Shown here: positions 1 through 5,689 of the stretch, one piece after another
Layout: the number at the start of each line of letters is the position of its first letter
Position numbering within the stretch: the stretch's first letter is position 1
Assembly (NCBI GenBank): GCA_023430945.1
Contig: JAEYYE010000216.1
Span: 1-6,134, forward strand
Source of the DNA: Bacteroidota bacterium
GTDB taxonomy: Bacteria > Bacteroidota > Bacteroidia > Flavobacteriales_F > PHOS-HE28
Direction of reading: 5' to 3'
DNA: 6,134 bases
The notes under the pieces: generated by a model
Database searches by the model: none
What the model was told of the DNA's origin: nothing
What the model saw: the letters and a program-made list of their open reading frames with translations, nothing else
Position numbers and translations under genes: made by a program

Positions 1-382
1 TGCGGTGCAGGATCAGCACGATCGATTGCTCGTGATAAAGCGTCTCGGGAAATGGGATCTTCCGAAAGGAAAGATCGAAAAGGGAGAATCGATCGAGGCT
101 GCAGCGCTTCGCGAGGTGGAAGAGGAATGTGGCATCGATGGGTTGAAGATCCTGCGGCCGCTCACCATTACCTGGCACACGTATGAACGCAACGGAAAGG
201 ACCACCTGAAACGCACCGATTGGTTCCTGATGACGGCTTCATCCGGAAAGGAACTCACGCCGCAGATCGAAGAGGATATCGAGGAGGTTCGCTGGATGAC
301 GCAGGAGGAAGTCGATCGCATGAAAGAGGATACCTATCCATCACTGCTGAAGGTGATCGAAGCATGGCGATCCGCTCGTTGA
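1..382 (+). CDS. Nudix hydrolase, 5' end outside the window
   Basis: Nudix enzymes cleave nucleoside diphosphates linked to another group; the substrate of this one cannot be told from sequence. The Nudix box is complete. Counting from the GTG at base 5 it starts at G22 and reads G-x5-E28-x7-R36-E-V-E-E-E-C-G-I44, which matches the consensus with its metal-binding glutamates. It is preceded by the GKWDLPKGK stretch typical of Bacteroidota Nudix proteins and ends in a TYPSLLKVIEAW segment. The GTG at base 5 is probably not the true start. The frame stays open to the window edge, and from memory relatives of this type are near 200 residues, so an N-terminal segment is missing. The stop at 380-382 lies nine bases from the stop of the convergent thioredoxin-like gene. 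Family assignment is very secure; the function is not. Confidence 0.93.
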   Translation, partial: AVQDQHDRLLVIKRLGKWDLPKGKIEKGESIEAAALREVEEECGIDGLKILRPLTITWHTYERNGKDHLKRTDWFLMTASSGKELTPQIEEDIEEVRWMTQEEVDRMKEDTYPSLLKVIEAWRSAR

Positions 383-391
383 GATCAGCGG

Positions 392-1882
392 TCAATCGTC
401 CCACACCTTGATCCGTTGGTCCTTCTCCCGCTGCACTTTCGCGCGGTGGAAGATCCCGGCCATGCCCGCGCTGGGCAGTGGCGCCGGTGAATGGGTGAGC
501 TTTCCATCCTGGAGCACGAAGAACGCGGGAAGCGCACGGATCCGAAGATCCTCGCGCAACTTCTGTTCAGCCTGTGCGTGCAGCCAACGGATCTTCCGCG
601 GACGTGGAGAAACATATTTCTTCAGGTCTTCGAACTCCCGATCCAGGCCGATCGCGACGATCGGGATGATGCCCTCATATTCCTCCGCCAGGTGCTCGAG
701 CGCCCTTATCTCCTGTTCACAATACGTGCACCAGCTCGCCGTAACCGCGATCACCAGCGGGCCTTCCGTCAATTCCGGGATCTCAACCGGATCGCCTTTC
801 ATATCCTGCAACAACATCGGTGGCAGGGCGGATCCGGCCCGCATCGCGGTAAGATCCCAGATCATGTTCATGGCGATCCGCTGGTGTGCAACGATCGATG
901 TCTTGTCCTTCACATCTTCAAGGATCGACAGGGCTTTCTTGCGATCGAGAAAATTCGCGTTGAAGTTCTCGTAGATCTGTTCGATCAGAACAAGTTCACG
1001 CAACACATCATCTTCAAGGAATTCATTCCGCGAGAGAAGCGAATGAAGACTGTCATTGCTCAAGGCAGCCATCGCTTCATTGAATTCCTTTTCGTTCCGC
1101 CGCGCGATCATTGCGAGCTCGCCTTCAAAGAACGTGCGCACGAACCGGATGTATTCCGGGTTCCCATGGCGCACCGATCGGCCCTTCAAATACCGGTCGA
1201 ATAGCTCGCGATCGTTCGCCCTCGGACCTTGCAACAGCCCGCCCACACTGTATTCCAGGTATTCCTTGAACCACGGATCGTCCACTTCCTCATAGAACCG
1301 ATCCAGCTTGATCGCGAAACTGTCCACTTTGGCTTTTGAAAGCGCCGGTGTCACGAATAATGTAGGTGGCCTGTTCGTGGTATCGATCGGTTCGTCCGAC
1401 CGGCGTACGATGTCCAGTGCCTGCATGCCGGCGGCTTCATCCGTTGCAAGGTCCTCGGCTATGAAAGCATCGATCCGCTCGTTCAGATCGCTCACCAGCG
1501 CATTTATGTCAAGCGGAGAGATCTCGTGGAACTCCAGTACGACACGCGTTGTCGTACCGAGGCTTTTCGGTGCGCTCCTGTCCGCAGGCGGGAAGAATAC
1601 TTTCAGATCGCTGCCGGGCCGCACGAACAGATCGCCGATCAGCGTTCCGATCCGCAGCTGGATCTTCTGCGTTCCATCCACTTCACCACGAAGGATCGTT
1701 GTATCGCCGATCGGTTCCTCCGCCAGCCGCACGGTGCGCAAGGTGATCAGATCATCGTAGCGCGACAACACCACCATTTCACCGGCATGATCCGGGGAGG
1801 AAAGACGAATGGTGAATTCCCCCGCGAACGCAGAGAACCAACAATTCAGTACGACCGCGATCGCCGCAATGCGCATCCTCAT
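392..1882 (-). CDS. Secreted TlpA-like thioredoxin-fold protein
   Basis: This 496-residue protein is probably exported and probably acts in thiol-disulfide exchange in the periplasm. Residues 1-20 form a signal peptide: MRMR, a hydrophobic run, then AFA before GEF. Residues 21 to about 100 look like the beta-rich N-terminal domain often found in front of Bacteroidota TlpA proteins. A long, mostly helical middle, about 120-340, has no motif I recognise. The C-terminal thioredoxin fold, about 350-480, carries the active site W384-C-T-Y-C388. It also has the expected cis-proline at L451-P452 and an FFVLQDGK strand. The WCxxC site and the signal peptide support a TlpA/ResA-type reductase, but the partner proteins are unknown. 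Its ATG overlaps the coaD stop as ATGA, so the two are probably cotranscribed and translationally coupled. The middle region could instead serve a role specific to this lineage. Confidence 0.9.
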   Translation of the reverse strand: MRMRIAAIAVVLNCWFSAFAGEFTIRLSSPDHAGEMVVLSRYDDLITLRTVRLAEEPIGDTTILRGEVDGTQKIQLRIGTLIGDLFVRPGSDLKVFFPPADRSAPKSLGTTTRVVLEFHEISPLDINALVSDLNERIDAFIAEDLATDEAAGMQALDIVRRSDEPIDTTNRPPTLFVTPALSKAKVDSFAIKLDRFYEEVDDPWFKEYLEYSVGGLLQGPRANDRELFDRYLKGRSVRHGNPEYIRFVRTFFEGELAMIARRNEKEFNEAMAALSNDSLHSLLSRNEFLEDDVLRELVLIEQIYENFNANFLDRKKALSILEDVKDKTSIVAHQRIAMNMIWDLTAMRAGSALPPMLLQDMKGDPVEIPELTEGPLVIAVTASWCTYCEQEIRALEHLAEEYEGIIPIVAIGLDREFEDLKKYVSPRPRKIRWLHAQAEQKLREDLRIRALPAFFVLQDGKLTHSPAPLPSAGMAGIFHRAKVQREKDQRIKVWDD

Positions 1883-2340
1883 CTTCCGCCCAGGTCCATT
1901 GGCACCAACGCCGAAACATCGGCCTTATTGGCGATCAGTTCGCGCACGATGGTGCTGCTTATGTGCGCGTGTTCCGGCGCACTTGGCAGAAAGATCGTTT
2001 CCACGCCGGTCATCTGCCGGTTCATCAACGCGATGCTCCGCTCGAAACCATGATCGGTGCTGTTGCGTAATCCGCGCACGATGAACCCTGCGTTCACCCG
2101 GCGGCACAGATCCACCGTCAATCCATCGAAAGCGATCACCTCGATACGCGGATCACCCGCGAACGCCTCACCGATCCAGCGCATGCGCTCCTCCTGCCCG
2201 AACATGGTGCGCTTGGTGCTGTTCACGCCCATGCCGATCACGATCCTCTCAAAAAGCGGCAGGGCGCGCTCAACGATCGAAACATGTCCATTGGTGATCG
2301 GATCGAACGTTCCAGGAAAAACTGCGATCGGTCGGCTCAT
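1879..2340 (-). CDS. coaD: Phosphopantetheine adenylyltransferase (CoaD)
   Basis: CoaD transfers AMP from ATP to 4'-phosphopantetheine, giving dephospho-CoA, the penultimate step of coenzyme A synthesis in the cytoplasm. The 153-residue length is normal for the family. The N-terminal nucleotidyltransferase motif is intact: FPGTFDPITNGH, with the T/HxGH-type histidine at H19. So are NSTKRTMFGQEER around K43, the FIVRGLRN segment near 87-93, and the C-terminal ISSTIVRE signature at 127-134. The ATG at 2340 gives the exact family N-terminus (MSRPIAVFPGTFDP). A TAATTTGG box ends four bases before this ATG, so the transcript may be nearly leaderless. The gene overlaps the downstream thioredoxin-like gene by four bases; the two functions are not obviously related. 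The identification is very secure. Confidence 0.97.
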   Translation of the reverse strand: MSRPIAVFPGTFDPITNGHVSIVERALPLFERIVIGMGVNSTKRTMFGQEERMRWIGEAFAGDPRIEVIAFDGLTVDLCRRVNAGFIVRGLRNSTDHGFERSIALMNRQMTGVETIFLPSAPEHAHISSTIVRELIANKADVSALVPMDLGGR

Positions 2341-2344
2341 GGTG

Positions 2345-2352
2345 CCAAATTA
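2345..2352 (-). promoter_or_regulatory. Possible -7 box for coaD
   Basis: Read on the minus strand the bases are TAATTTGG, five of the six fixed positions of the Bacteroidota -7 consensus TAnnTTTG. Only CACC lies between it and the coaD ATG, so transcription would start at or next to the start codon. I see no clear TTG -33 element at the usual distance, so this rests on the box and its position only. Confidence 0.4.
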
Positions 2353-2394
2353 CTTTCCGTCCCGGTTCATTTGGGCGCATGCCGCTGTTCCTTC

Positions 2395-2490
2395 GGCTTT
2401 GGGCCTCAGGTACAGCGTCACCGGGCTGTCCGTTGCAACTCCGCGCTCGCAAAGCCTCGCTTGCGGGGTTTCCACTGCCATCCCTTGCGC
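2395..2490. repeat. Intergenic repeat-like element with hairpin
   Basis: The spacer between coaD and the DUF1801 gene (2341-2580) contains no credible gene. Its core has two characteristic blocks, GGGCTGTCCGTTGCAACTCC at 2423-2442 and GGTTTCCACTGCCATCCCTT at 2467-2486. Between them is a small hairpin: CTCGCAA at 2446-2452 pairs with TTGCGGG at 2461-2467, with one T-G pair and an eight-base loop. AACTCCGC and GCGGGGTT can pair as an alternative. From memory, similar blocks (ending GCTATCCGCTGCAACTCC, then GGTTTCCGCTGC) recur between genes in many Bacteroidota genomes, so I call this a member of a dispersed repeat. Only one copy lies in this window, so the repeat nature is inferred. The stretch also contains no GATC, unlike the coding regions around it. 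Confidence 0.45.
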
Positions 2491-2580
2491 GCCCCCGCCC
2501 CCGGTTCCGGCGTATCATCCACAATTCATCAACATCGGGTAACGATCCGTGGCATACTGCCCGATCTTCGCGGGCCGATC

Positions 2581-2988
2581 ATGGAGATGCACACCACCAT
2601 TTCTGTTGATGCCCATCTCGCCGCACTTCCGCCCGATCGCCGGGAGATCCTTCAGCGTGTGCGCCAGGCCATCTTCCGCATCCATCCTGAAGTGACCGAA
2701 CGGATGGCCGCAGGGATTCCCTCGTTCTTCCTCGAAGATCATGCTTTCCTTTCCATCGCCAGCCGCAAGAACTACATCGCGCTCTATATCGTGCCGCATG
2801 ATCTGCTCAACGTGTTCAAGACCGATCTGCGGCAGTACGATCACGGCCGTTCATGCATCCGTTTCAAACGGCTCGATCCGCCGTTCTTCGAGTTGATCCA
2901 GCAGATCGTACGCTACACCGGCAGCCAGCTTTCAACGAGCAAGTTCTACAAGCCCAAGGCGGGCGACCGGCTGGTACGCACATCCTGA
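2581..2988 (+). CDS. DUF1801 domain protein
   Basis: This 135-residue cytoplasmic protein matches the DUF1801 (YdhG-like) family, whose biochemical role is not firmly established; some members have been compared to frataxin-like iron chaperones. Visible family features are the N-terminal ISVDAHLAALPPDRREILQRVRQAI helix pair, an MAAGIPSFF segment near 42-50, a central SRKNYIALYIVP strand region at 61-72, and the late HGRSCIRFKRLDPPFFELIQQIVRY segment. ATG 2581 is taken as the start; ATG 2587, two codons later, is equally possible. The open frame extends far upstream, but that part runs antisense to coaD and through the noncoding spacer. No signal peptide or membrane segment is seen. It stands alone, 26 bases before the phosphoribosyltransferase gene, and cotranscription with it is possible. 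Confidence 0.85.
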   Translation: MEMHTTISVDAHLAALPPDRREILQRVRQAIFRIHPEVTERMAAGIPSFFLEDHAFLSIASRKNYIALYIVPHDLLNVFKTDLRQYDHGRSCIRFKRLDPPFFELIQQIVRYTGSQLSTSKFYKPKAGDRLVRTS

Positions 2989-3001
2989 TACGCTTCCCTC
3001 C

Positions 3002-3009
3002 TACCTTCG
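3002..3009 (+). promoter_or_regulatory. Possible -7 box for the PyrR-like gene
   Basis: TACCTTCG matches the TAnnTTTG consensus at five of six fixed positions and ends five bases before ATG 3015. The same octamer precedes the sigma factor gene at 5675-5682. I see no convincing TTG about 18-20 bases upstream, so the promoter is weaker than the sigma one. If active, it would give a leaderless or nearly leaderless mRNA. Confidence 0.45.
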
Positions 3010-3014
3010 CACGA

Positions 3015-3515
3015 ATGGCGGAAAAGATCATCGTTCTCGATCACGATACCGTGCGGCGCAAGATCGAACGGATCGCTCACCAGTTGCACGAGGAACATTT
3101 CGAGGAAGGTTCCATCGTATTGATCGGCATCGCCGATCGCGGCGCGGTATTGGCGCGGCGTCTTGCCAAGCGTTTGCAGGAGATCTCCGATCTGGAAGTG
3201 ATCGATGCGCAGATCACGCTGGACAAGGACAACCCCCTGGAAACACCGATCGAACTTTCCATCGATCGGAAGGATCTGGATGGAAAAGTCGTGGTGCTGG
3301 TGGACGATGTGCTCATGAGCGGACGCACGCTGATGTACGCGGTATCCTACCTGATCCAGGGTACATTGAAAGAACTCATGACCGTGGTGCTGGTGGATCG
3401 CATGCATCGCCGCTACCCGGTGCGCGCCGATATCGTGGGCCTCACCTTGAGCACCACTTTGCAGGAACACATCAGCGTTGAACTTGGGAAGATGGATGCG
3501 GTCTACCTCGCGTGA
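3015..3515 (+). CDS. PyrR-like phosphoribosyltransferase
   Basis: This 166-residue type I phosphoribosyltransferase resembles PyrR, the pyrimidine-operon attenuator and uracil phosphoribosyltransferase of Firmicutes. The PRPP-binding loop is intact at 94-106 (VLVDDVLMSGRTL, with D97-D98 and the SGRT turn). The following VVLVDRMHRRYPVRADIVGLTL segment matches PyrR closely, as does IGIADRGAVLARRLAKRL near 37-53. It is slightly shorter than Bacillus PyrR. ATG 3015 gives the natural N-terminus and sits five bases after a TACCTTCG box. The longer upstream frame runs through the DUF1801 gene and is discounted. No pyr biosynthesis gene is nearby, so whether it regulates RNA or only makes UMP from uracil and PRPP is open. 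Its last 13 bases overlap the end of shikimate kinase on the other strand. Confidence 0.9.
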   Translation: MAEKIIVLDHDTVRRKIERIAHQLHEEHFEEGSIVLIGIADRGAVLARRLAKRLQEISDLEVIDAQITLDKDNPLETPIELSIDRKDLDGKVVVLVDDVLMSGRTLMYAVSYLIQGTLKELMTVVLVDRMHRRYPVRADIVGLTLSTTLQEHISVELGKMDAVYLA

Positions 3516-4042
3516 AGATCGAGCAGTTGCCTGATGCGATCCGCGATCGCCGCAGGAGTTCCCGTTGCCTTCATTCTCCATTGCGCCCGGGCATAGACCG
3601 GCAGGCGGCTGGCGAGCAGATCGTTCACCTTCTCATGGAGCGCATTCTCTTTCAGACCATGGAGCAGCGGCCGATCACCGCCCGCGCGTTCGATCCGGGG
3701 CATGAGCACATCGATCGGCACATCGAGCCACACCACCGTGCCGGCGGCTTTCATTCTCGCCATGTTATCGCCGGCCATGGGTGTACCGCCGCCCGTTGAG
3801 ACCACCACATCGGTGCGCCTGGCCACCTCACCGATCACCTCCGCCTCCATTCGCCGGAATTCCGCTTCGCCCTTCTCCTTGAAAAAAGGCAGCAACGGCC
3901 CCACCTGTTCCTCGATCCTGCGATCGAGATCCACGTGTTGGCGACCCAGCAGCCTGGCCAGTTCGCGACCCACACGGGTCTTTCCGCTGCACATGAAACC
4001 GATCAGGAAGATCGGCGGGGCTGGATCGGCGTTGTTGTTCAA
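3503..4042 (-). CDS. aroK: Shikimate kinase
   Basis: Shikimate kinase phosphorylates shikimate with ATP in the pathway to chorismate and the aromatic amino acids. With the proposed TTG start at 4042 the protein has 179 residues, normal for the family. Key sites are all present: the P-loop G15-F-M-C-S-G-K-T22, the shikimate-binding D38-L-D40, R63 in EFRRME, the S-T-G-G-G-T loop at 82-87, the lid arginine in D-R-P-L-L at 123-127, and R146/R152 in SRLPVYARA. The first in-frame ATG downstream is M17, inside the P-loop strand, and would delete the first beta strand. The frame is open much further upstream, but only antisense to the neighbouring gene. TTG is the only sensible initiator close by, five bases after a GATCTTTC box. 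P-loop residue 18 is Cys where Gly is common. It overlaps the PyrR-like gene by 13 bases, tail to tail. Confidence 0.93.
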   Translation of the reverse strand: MNNNADPAPPIFLIGFMCSGKTRVGRELARLLGRQHVDLDRRIEEQVGPLLPFFKEKGEAEFRRMEAEVIGEVARRTDVVVSTGGGTPMAGDNMARMKAAGTVVWLDVPIDVLMPRIERAGGDRPLLHGLKENALHEKVNDLLASRLPVYARAQWRMKATGTPAAIADRIRQLLDLHAR

Positions 4043-4047
4043 TGGCC

Positions 4048-4055
4048 GAAAGATC
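4048..4055 (-). promoter_or_regulatory. Possible -7 box for shikimate kinase
   Basis: On the minus strand the bases read GATCTTTC, a degenerate match to TAnnTTTG (four of six fixed positions), ending five bases before the proposed TTG start. It nearly abuts the box of the divergent gene at 4057-4064. I see no -33 TTG at the right distance on this strand. Confidence 0.3.
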
Positions 4056-4056
4056 G

Positions 4057-4064
4057 CACCTTCG
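4057..4064 (+). promoter_or_regulatory. Possible promoter of the GNAT-like gene
   Basis: CACCTTCG resembles the TACCTTCG boxes elsewhere in the window, with C for the first T. A TTG at 4035-4037 lies 19 bases upstream, a fitting -33 element. That TTG falls inside the first codons of shikimate kinase on the other strand. The ATG at 4076 follows 11 bases later, and an in-frame GTG only two bases later. Confidence 0.4.
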
Positions 4065-4075
4065 CGGTGATCGAG

Positions 4076-5245
4076 ATGGAACTGAGAGAAGCGAACGATG
4101 GCAGAACGATCAAGGATTGGATGGATCTGCCCTGGAAGATCTACCGGAACGATCCGAATTGGATCCCCCACCTGCGCCAGGATGTCGGAAAGGTCTTCGA
4201 TCCTGGGAAGAACAAATTGCTGAAGGAAGGAAAGGCGATCCGCTGGGTCTTGTACGGGAAGAACGGGGAACCGATCGGGAGGATCGCCGCTTTCGTGAAC
4301 CCGAAGACGGCCTACACCGAGGCCCAGCCCACCGGTGGTATGGGTTTCTTCGAATGCATCGATGATCACGAGGCGGCGAGGGAACTGTTCGATGCAGCGC
4401 GCGACTGGCTTTCGGCACTGGGCATGCAGGCCATGGATGGGCCGGTGAACATGGGCGATCGCAACATGTTCTGGGGTCTGCTGATCGAGAATTTCACCGA
4501 TCCCCCGATCTACGGCACCAACTACAATCCGCCATATTACCGCGGGCTGCTGGAGAACTATGGGTTCCAATTGTACTTCAACCAGCTCTTCTTCAAGCGA
4601 TCGGCACTTGAACCGGTGCCGCCCATCTTCCACAGAAAATTCAAGCAATTGGAAGATGATCCCAACATCAAAATGCACGATTCCGTTGGCCGATCGGTGG
4701 AACAGATAGCGGAGGATCTGCGCACCGTGTACAACGATGCATGGGTGGACCATGACAACCACAAGCCGATGGACGTACCCACTTCACTGAAACTGGTGCG
4801 CACCATGCAGCCCGTGATGGATCCGCGCCTGGTGATCTTCATCCGCTACGCCGACAAGCCGATCGCCATGTACATAAGCCTGCCGGAACTCAACGAGATC
4901 TTCCGCTACGTGAACGGCAACCTCAACTGGTGGGGAAAACTGAAGTTCCTCTACCACCGCTGGCGTGGGGCGGTGGAAACAATGACGGGGATCGTGTTCG
5001 GAGTATCCAAGGAATTCCAGGGGAAAGGGATCGAAGGAGCACTGATCGTATTCGCGGAGAAGAACATCGTTGCAAAAAAACTTTACAAGGACACCATCCT
5101 CACCTGGATCGGGGATTTCAACCCACGGATGATCAAGGTATGCCAGAACCTGGGTGCAGTGAACTACCGCACCCTGGCCACGTTCCGCTACCTTTTCGAT
5201 CGGAGCAAGCCCTTCGAGCGGCACCCGATCATTGAGAAGAAGTGA
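4076..5245 (+). CDS. GNAT-like acyltransferase, YghO-type
   Basis: This 389-residue cytoplasmic protein appears to be a double GNAT-fold (acyl-CoA N-acyltransferase) protein. The N-terminal half has GRIAAFVNPKTAY at 68-80, then GFFECIDDHEAARELFDAARDWLSALGM at 90-117, which fits the GNAT strand-helix pattern, and continues with DGPVNMGDRN. A GTNYNPPYY motif at 147-155 is reminiscent of the E. coli YghO group. The C-terminal half carries an acetyl-CoA-loop-like sequence, VSKEFQGKGIEGALI, with Q315-G-K-G318, followed by DFNPRMIKVCQNLGA at 348-361, a usual motif-B position. The substrate is unknown. ATG 4076 gives a natural start (MELREA); an in-frame GTG at 4067 would add three residues. Only 33 bases separate it from shikimate kinase, which points the other way. 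The family call is good; the YghO link is from memory of the motif. Confidence 0.8.
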   Translation: MELREANDGRTIKDWMDLPWKIYRNDPNWIPHLRQDVGKVFDPGKNKLLKEGKAIRWVLYGKNGEPIGRIAAFVNPKTAYTEAQPTGGMGFFECIDDHEAARELFDAARDWLSALGMQAMDGPVNMGDRNMFWGLLIENFTDPPIYGTNYNPPYYRGLLENYGFQLYFNQLFFKRSALEPVPPIFHRKFKQLEDDPNIKMHDSVGRSVEQIAEDLRTVYNDAWVDHDNHKPMDVPTSLKLVRTMQPVMDPRLVIFIRYADKPIAMYISLPELNEIFRYVNGNLNWWGKLKFLYHRWRGAVETMTGIVFGVSKEFQGKGIEGALIVFAEKNIVAKKLYKDTILTWIGDFNPRMIKVCQNLGAVNYRTLATFRYLFDRSKPFERHPIIEKK

Positions 5246-5276
5246 ACAAACGGTTCGGTGTTTTGGGAAGGTTGCT

Positions 5277-5284
5277 TACTTTTG
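5277..5284 (+). promoter_or_regulatory. Promoter of tRNA-Lys (-7 box)
   Basis: TACTTTTG is a full match to the Bacteroidota -7 consensus TAnnTTTG. A TTC at 5254-5256, 20 bases upstream, could serve as an imperfect -33 TTG. The box lies 43 bases before the tRNA, within the 82-base gap after the GNAT-like gene, so the transcript would carry a leader of roughly 35-40 bases. Confidence 0.6.
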
Positions 5285-5327
5285 CGCTCCCATTGCGGAA
5301 CAGTTCACTGGTCCGCTGGTGTGGAAA

Positions 5328-5400
5328 GATCCTGTAGCTCAGCTGGTAGAGCACGACACTTTTAATGTCGGGGTCCTGGGTTCGAGCCCCAGCGGGATCA
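5328..5400 (+). tRNA. tRNA-Lys (anticodon TTT)
   Basis: A 73-base cloverleaf is complete. The acceptor strands GATCCTG (5328-5334) and CGGGATC (5393-5399) pair with one T-G pair, and the discriminator is A5400. The D arm is GCTC/GAGC around AGCTGGTA. The anticodon arm is CGACA/TGTCG around the loop CTTTTAA, with anticodon TTT at 5361-5363, which reads lysine AAA and AAG codons. The T arm is CTGGG/CCCAG around TTCGAGC. The 3' CCA is not encoded (CAG follows), so it must be added after transcription. No intron or missing arm is seen. Confidence 0.97.
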
Positions 5401-5402
5401 CA

Positions 5403-5432
5403 GAGGAAAGGCGCCTTGCGGCGCCTTTCCTC
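5403..5432 (+). terminator. Hairpin terminator after tRNA-Lys
   Basis: GAGGAAAGGCGCC (5403-5415) and GGCGCCTTTCCTC (5420-5432) form a perfect 13-bp stem with a TTGC loop, starting two bases after the tRNA. Only a short T run (ATTTCTC) follows, so the stem probably does most of the work. The last two stem bases are also part of the stop codon of the minus-strand small ORF, so the hairpin may mark the end of both transcripts. Confidence 0.85.
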
Positions 5433-5580
5433 ATTTCTCGTCCTTCCCTTTCACTCTGTCGTTGCCCTTGCTGTTGCCCTGGCCTCCTTCGGCCTTGCGC
5501 TTCTCCACAAACCGGTCCTTGGGGTTCTGGTTCGATCCGCGTTCCTCCTGCTGGCTGAGTTTGTTCGGTGTATCAGGCAT
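5431..5580 (-). CDS. Small hydrophilic protein, 49 residues, unknown
   Basis: On the minus strand, ATG at 5580 opens a 49-residue frame ending in TGA at 5433-5431. The protein begins MPDTPNKLSQQEERGSNQNP and ends GNDRVKGKDEK. It is very polar: by my count 12 Lys/Arg, 9 Asp/Glu, many Gln, Asn and Gly, no Cys or Trp, a single Phe, and few aliphatic residues. It is probably disordered and cytoplasmic, with no signal peptide or membrane segment. I do not recognise a family. A link to nucleic-acid binding or stress tolerance is only a guess from composition. In its favour, the stretch has no other sensible gene, the composition is coherent and protein-like, and the stop falls exactly at the edge of the terminator stem. 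It diverges from the sigma factor gene. I see no clear promoter. Confidence 0.5.
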   Translation of the reverse strand: MPDTPNKLSQQEERGSNQNPKDRFVEKRKAEGGQGNSKGNDRVKGKDEK

Positions 5581-5653
5581 GGTCCGATGTTTTCATCAGG
5601 TCCACAAGCGCAATGCCAGCAGCGTGTTCCCCGCCCAAGGCGATGTGGATGTG

Positions 5654-5682
5654 TTGCGGGAGAAGCAAGCCAGCTACCTTCG
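5654..5682 (+). promoter_or_regulatory. Probable promoter of the ECF sigma gene
   Basis: TTG at 5654-5656, an 18-base spacer and TACCTTCG at 5675-5682 make the best two-part Bacteroidota-type promoter in the window (consensus TTG and TAnnTTTG). The GTG start at 5690 comes seven bases after the box, so the mRNA would be nearly leaderless. The same octamer precedes the PyrR-like gene. Confidence 0.55.
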
Positions 5683-5689
5683 CCCCATC

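Noticed and set aside
5..7. GTG at base 5 as the true start of the Nudix gene
   Set aside because: The frame is open to the window edge and family members have a longer N-terminal part, so the gene most likely begins upstream.
408..974. 188-residue plus-strand frame
   Set aside because: It is antisense to the TlpA-like gene, is rich in Ser/Arg and has no recognisable fold; the minus strand has the WCxxC motif and signal peptide.
2057..2542. 161-residue plus-strand frame over coaD and the spacer
   Set aside because: It is antisense to coaD and then runs through the repeat-like spacer; no protein-like composition.
2946..3581. 211-residue minus-strand frame
   Set aside because: It is a His/Gln-rich shadow of the PyrR-like gene, whose PRPP motif is unambiguous.
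4043..4762. Minus-strand frame open upstream of shikimate kinase to 4762
   Set aside because: The extra 240 residues are antisense to the GNAT-like gene, carry no domain and resemble no kinase N-terminus.
5232..5558. 108-residue plus-strand frame across the tRNA
   Set aside because: It translates through tRNA-Lys and its terminator; the VAQLVEHDTFNVG-type string is a known spurious product of tRNA genes.
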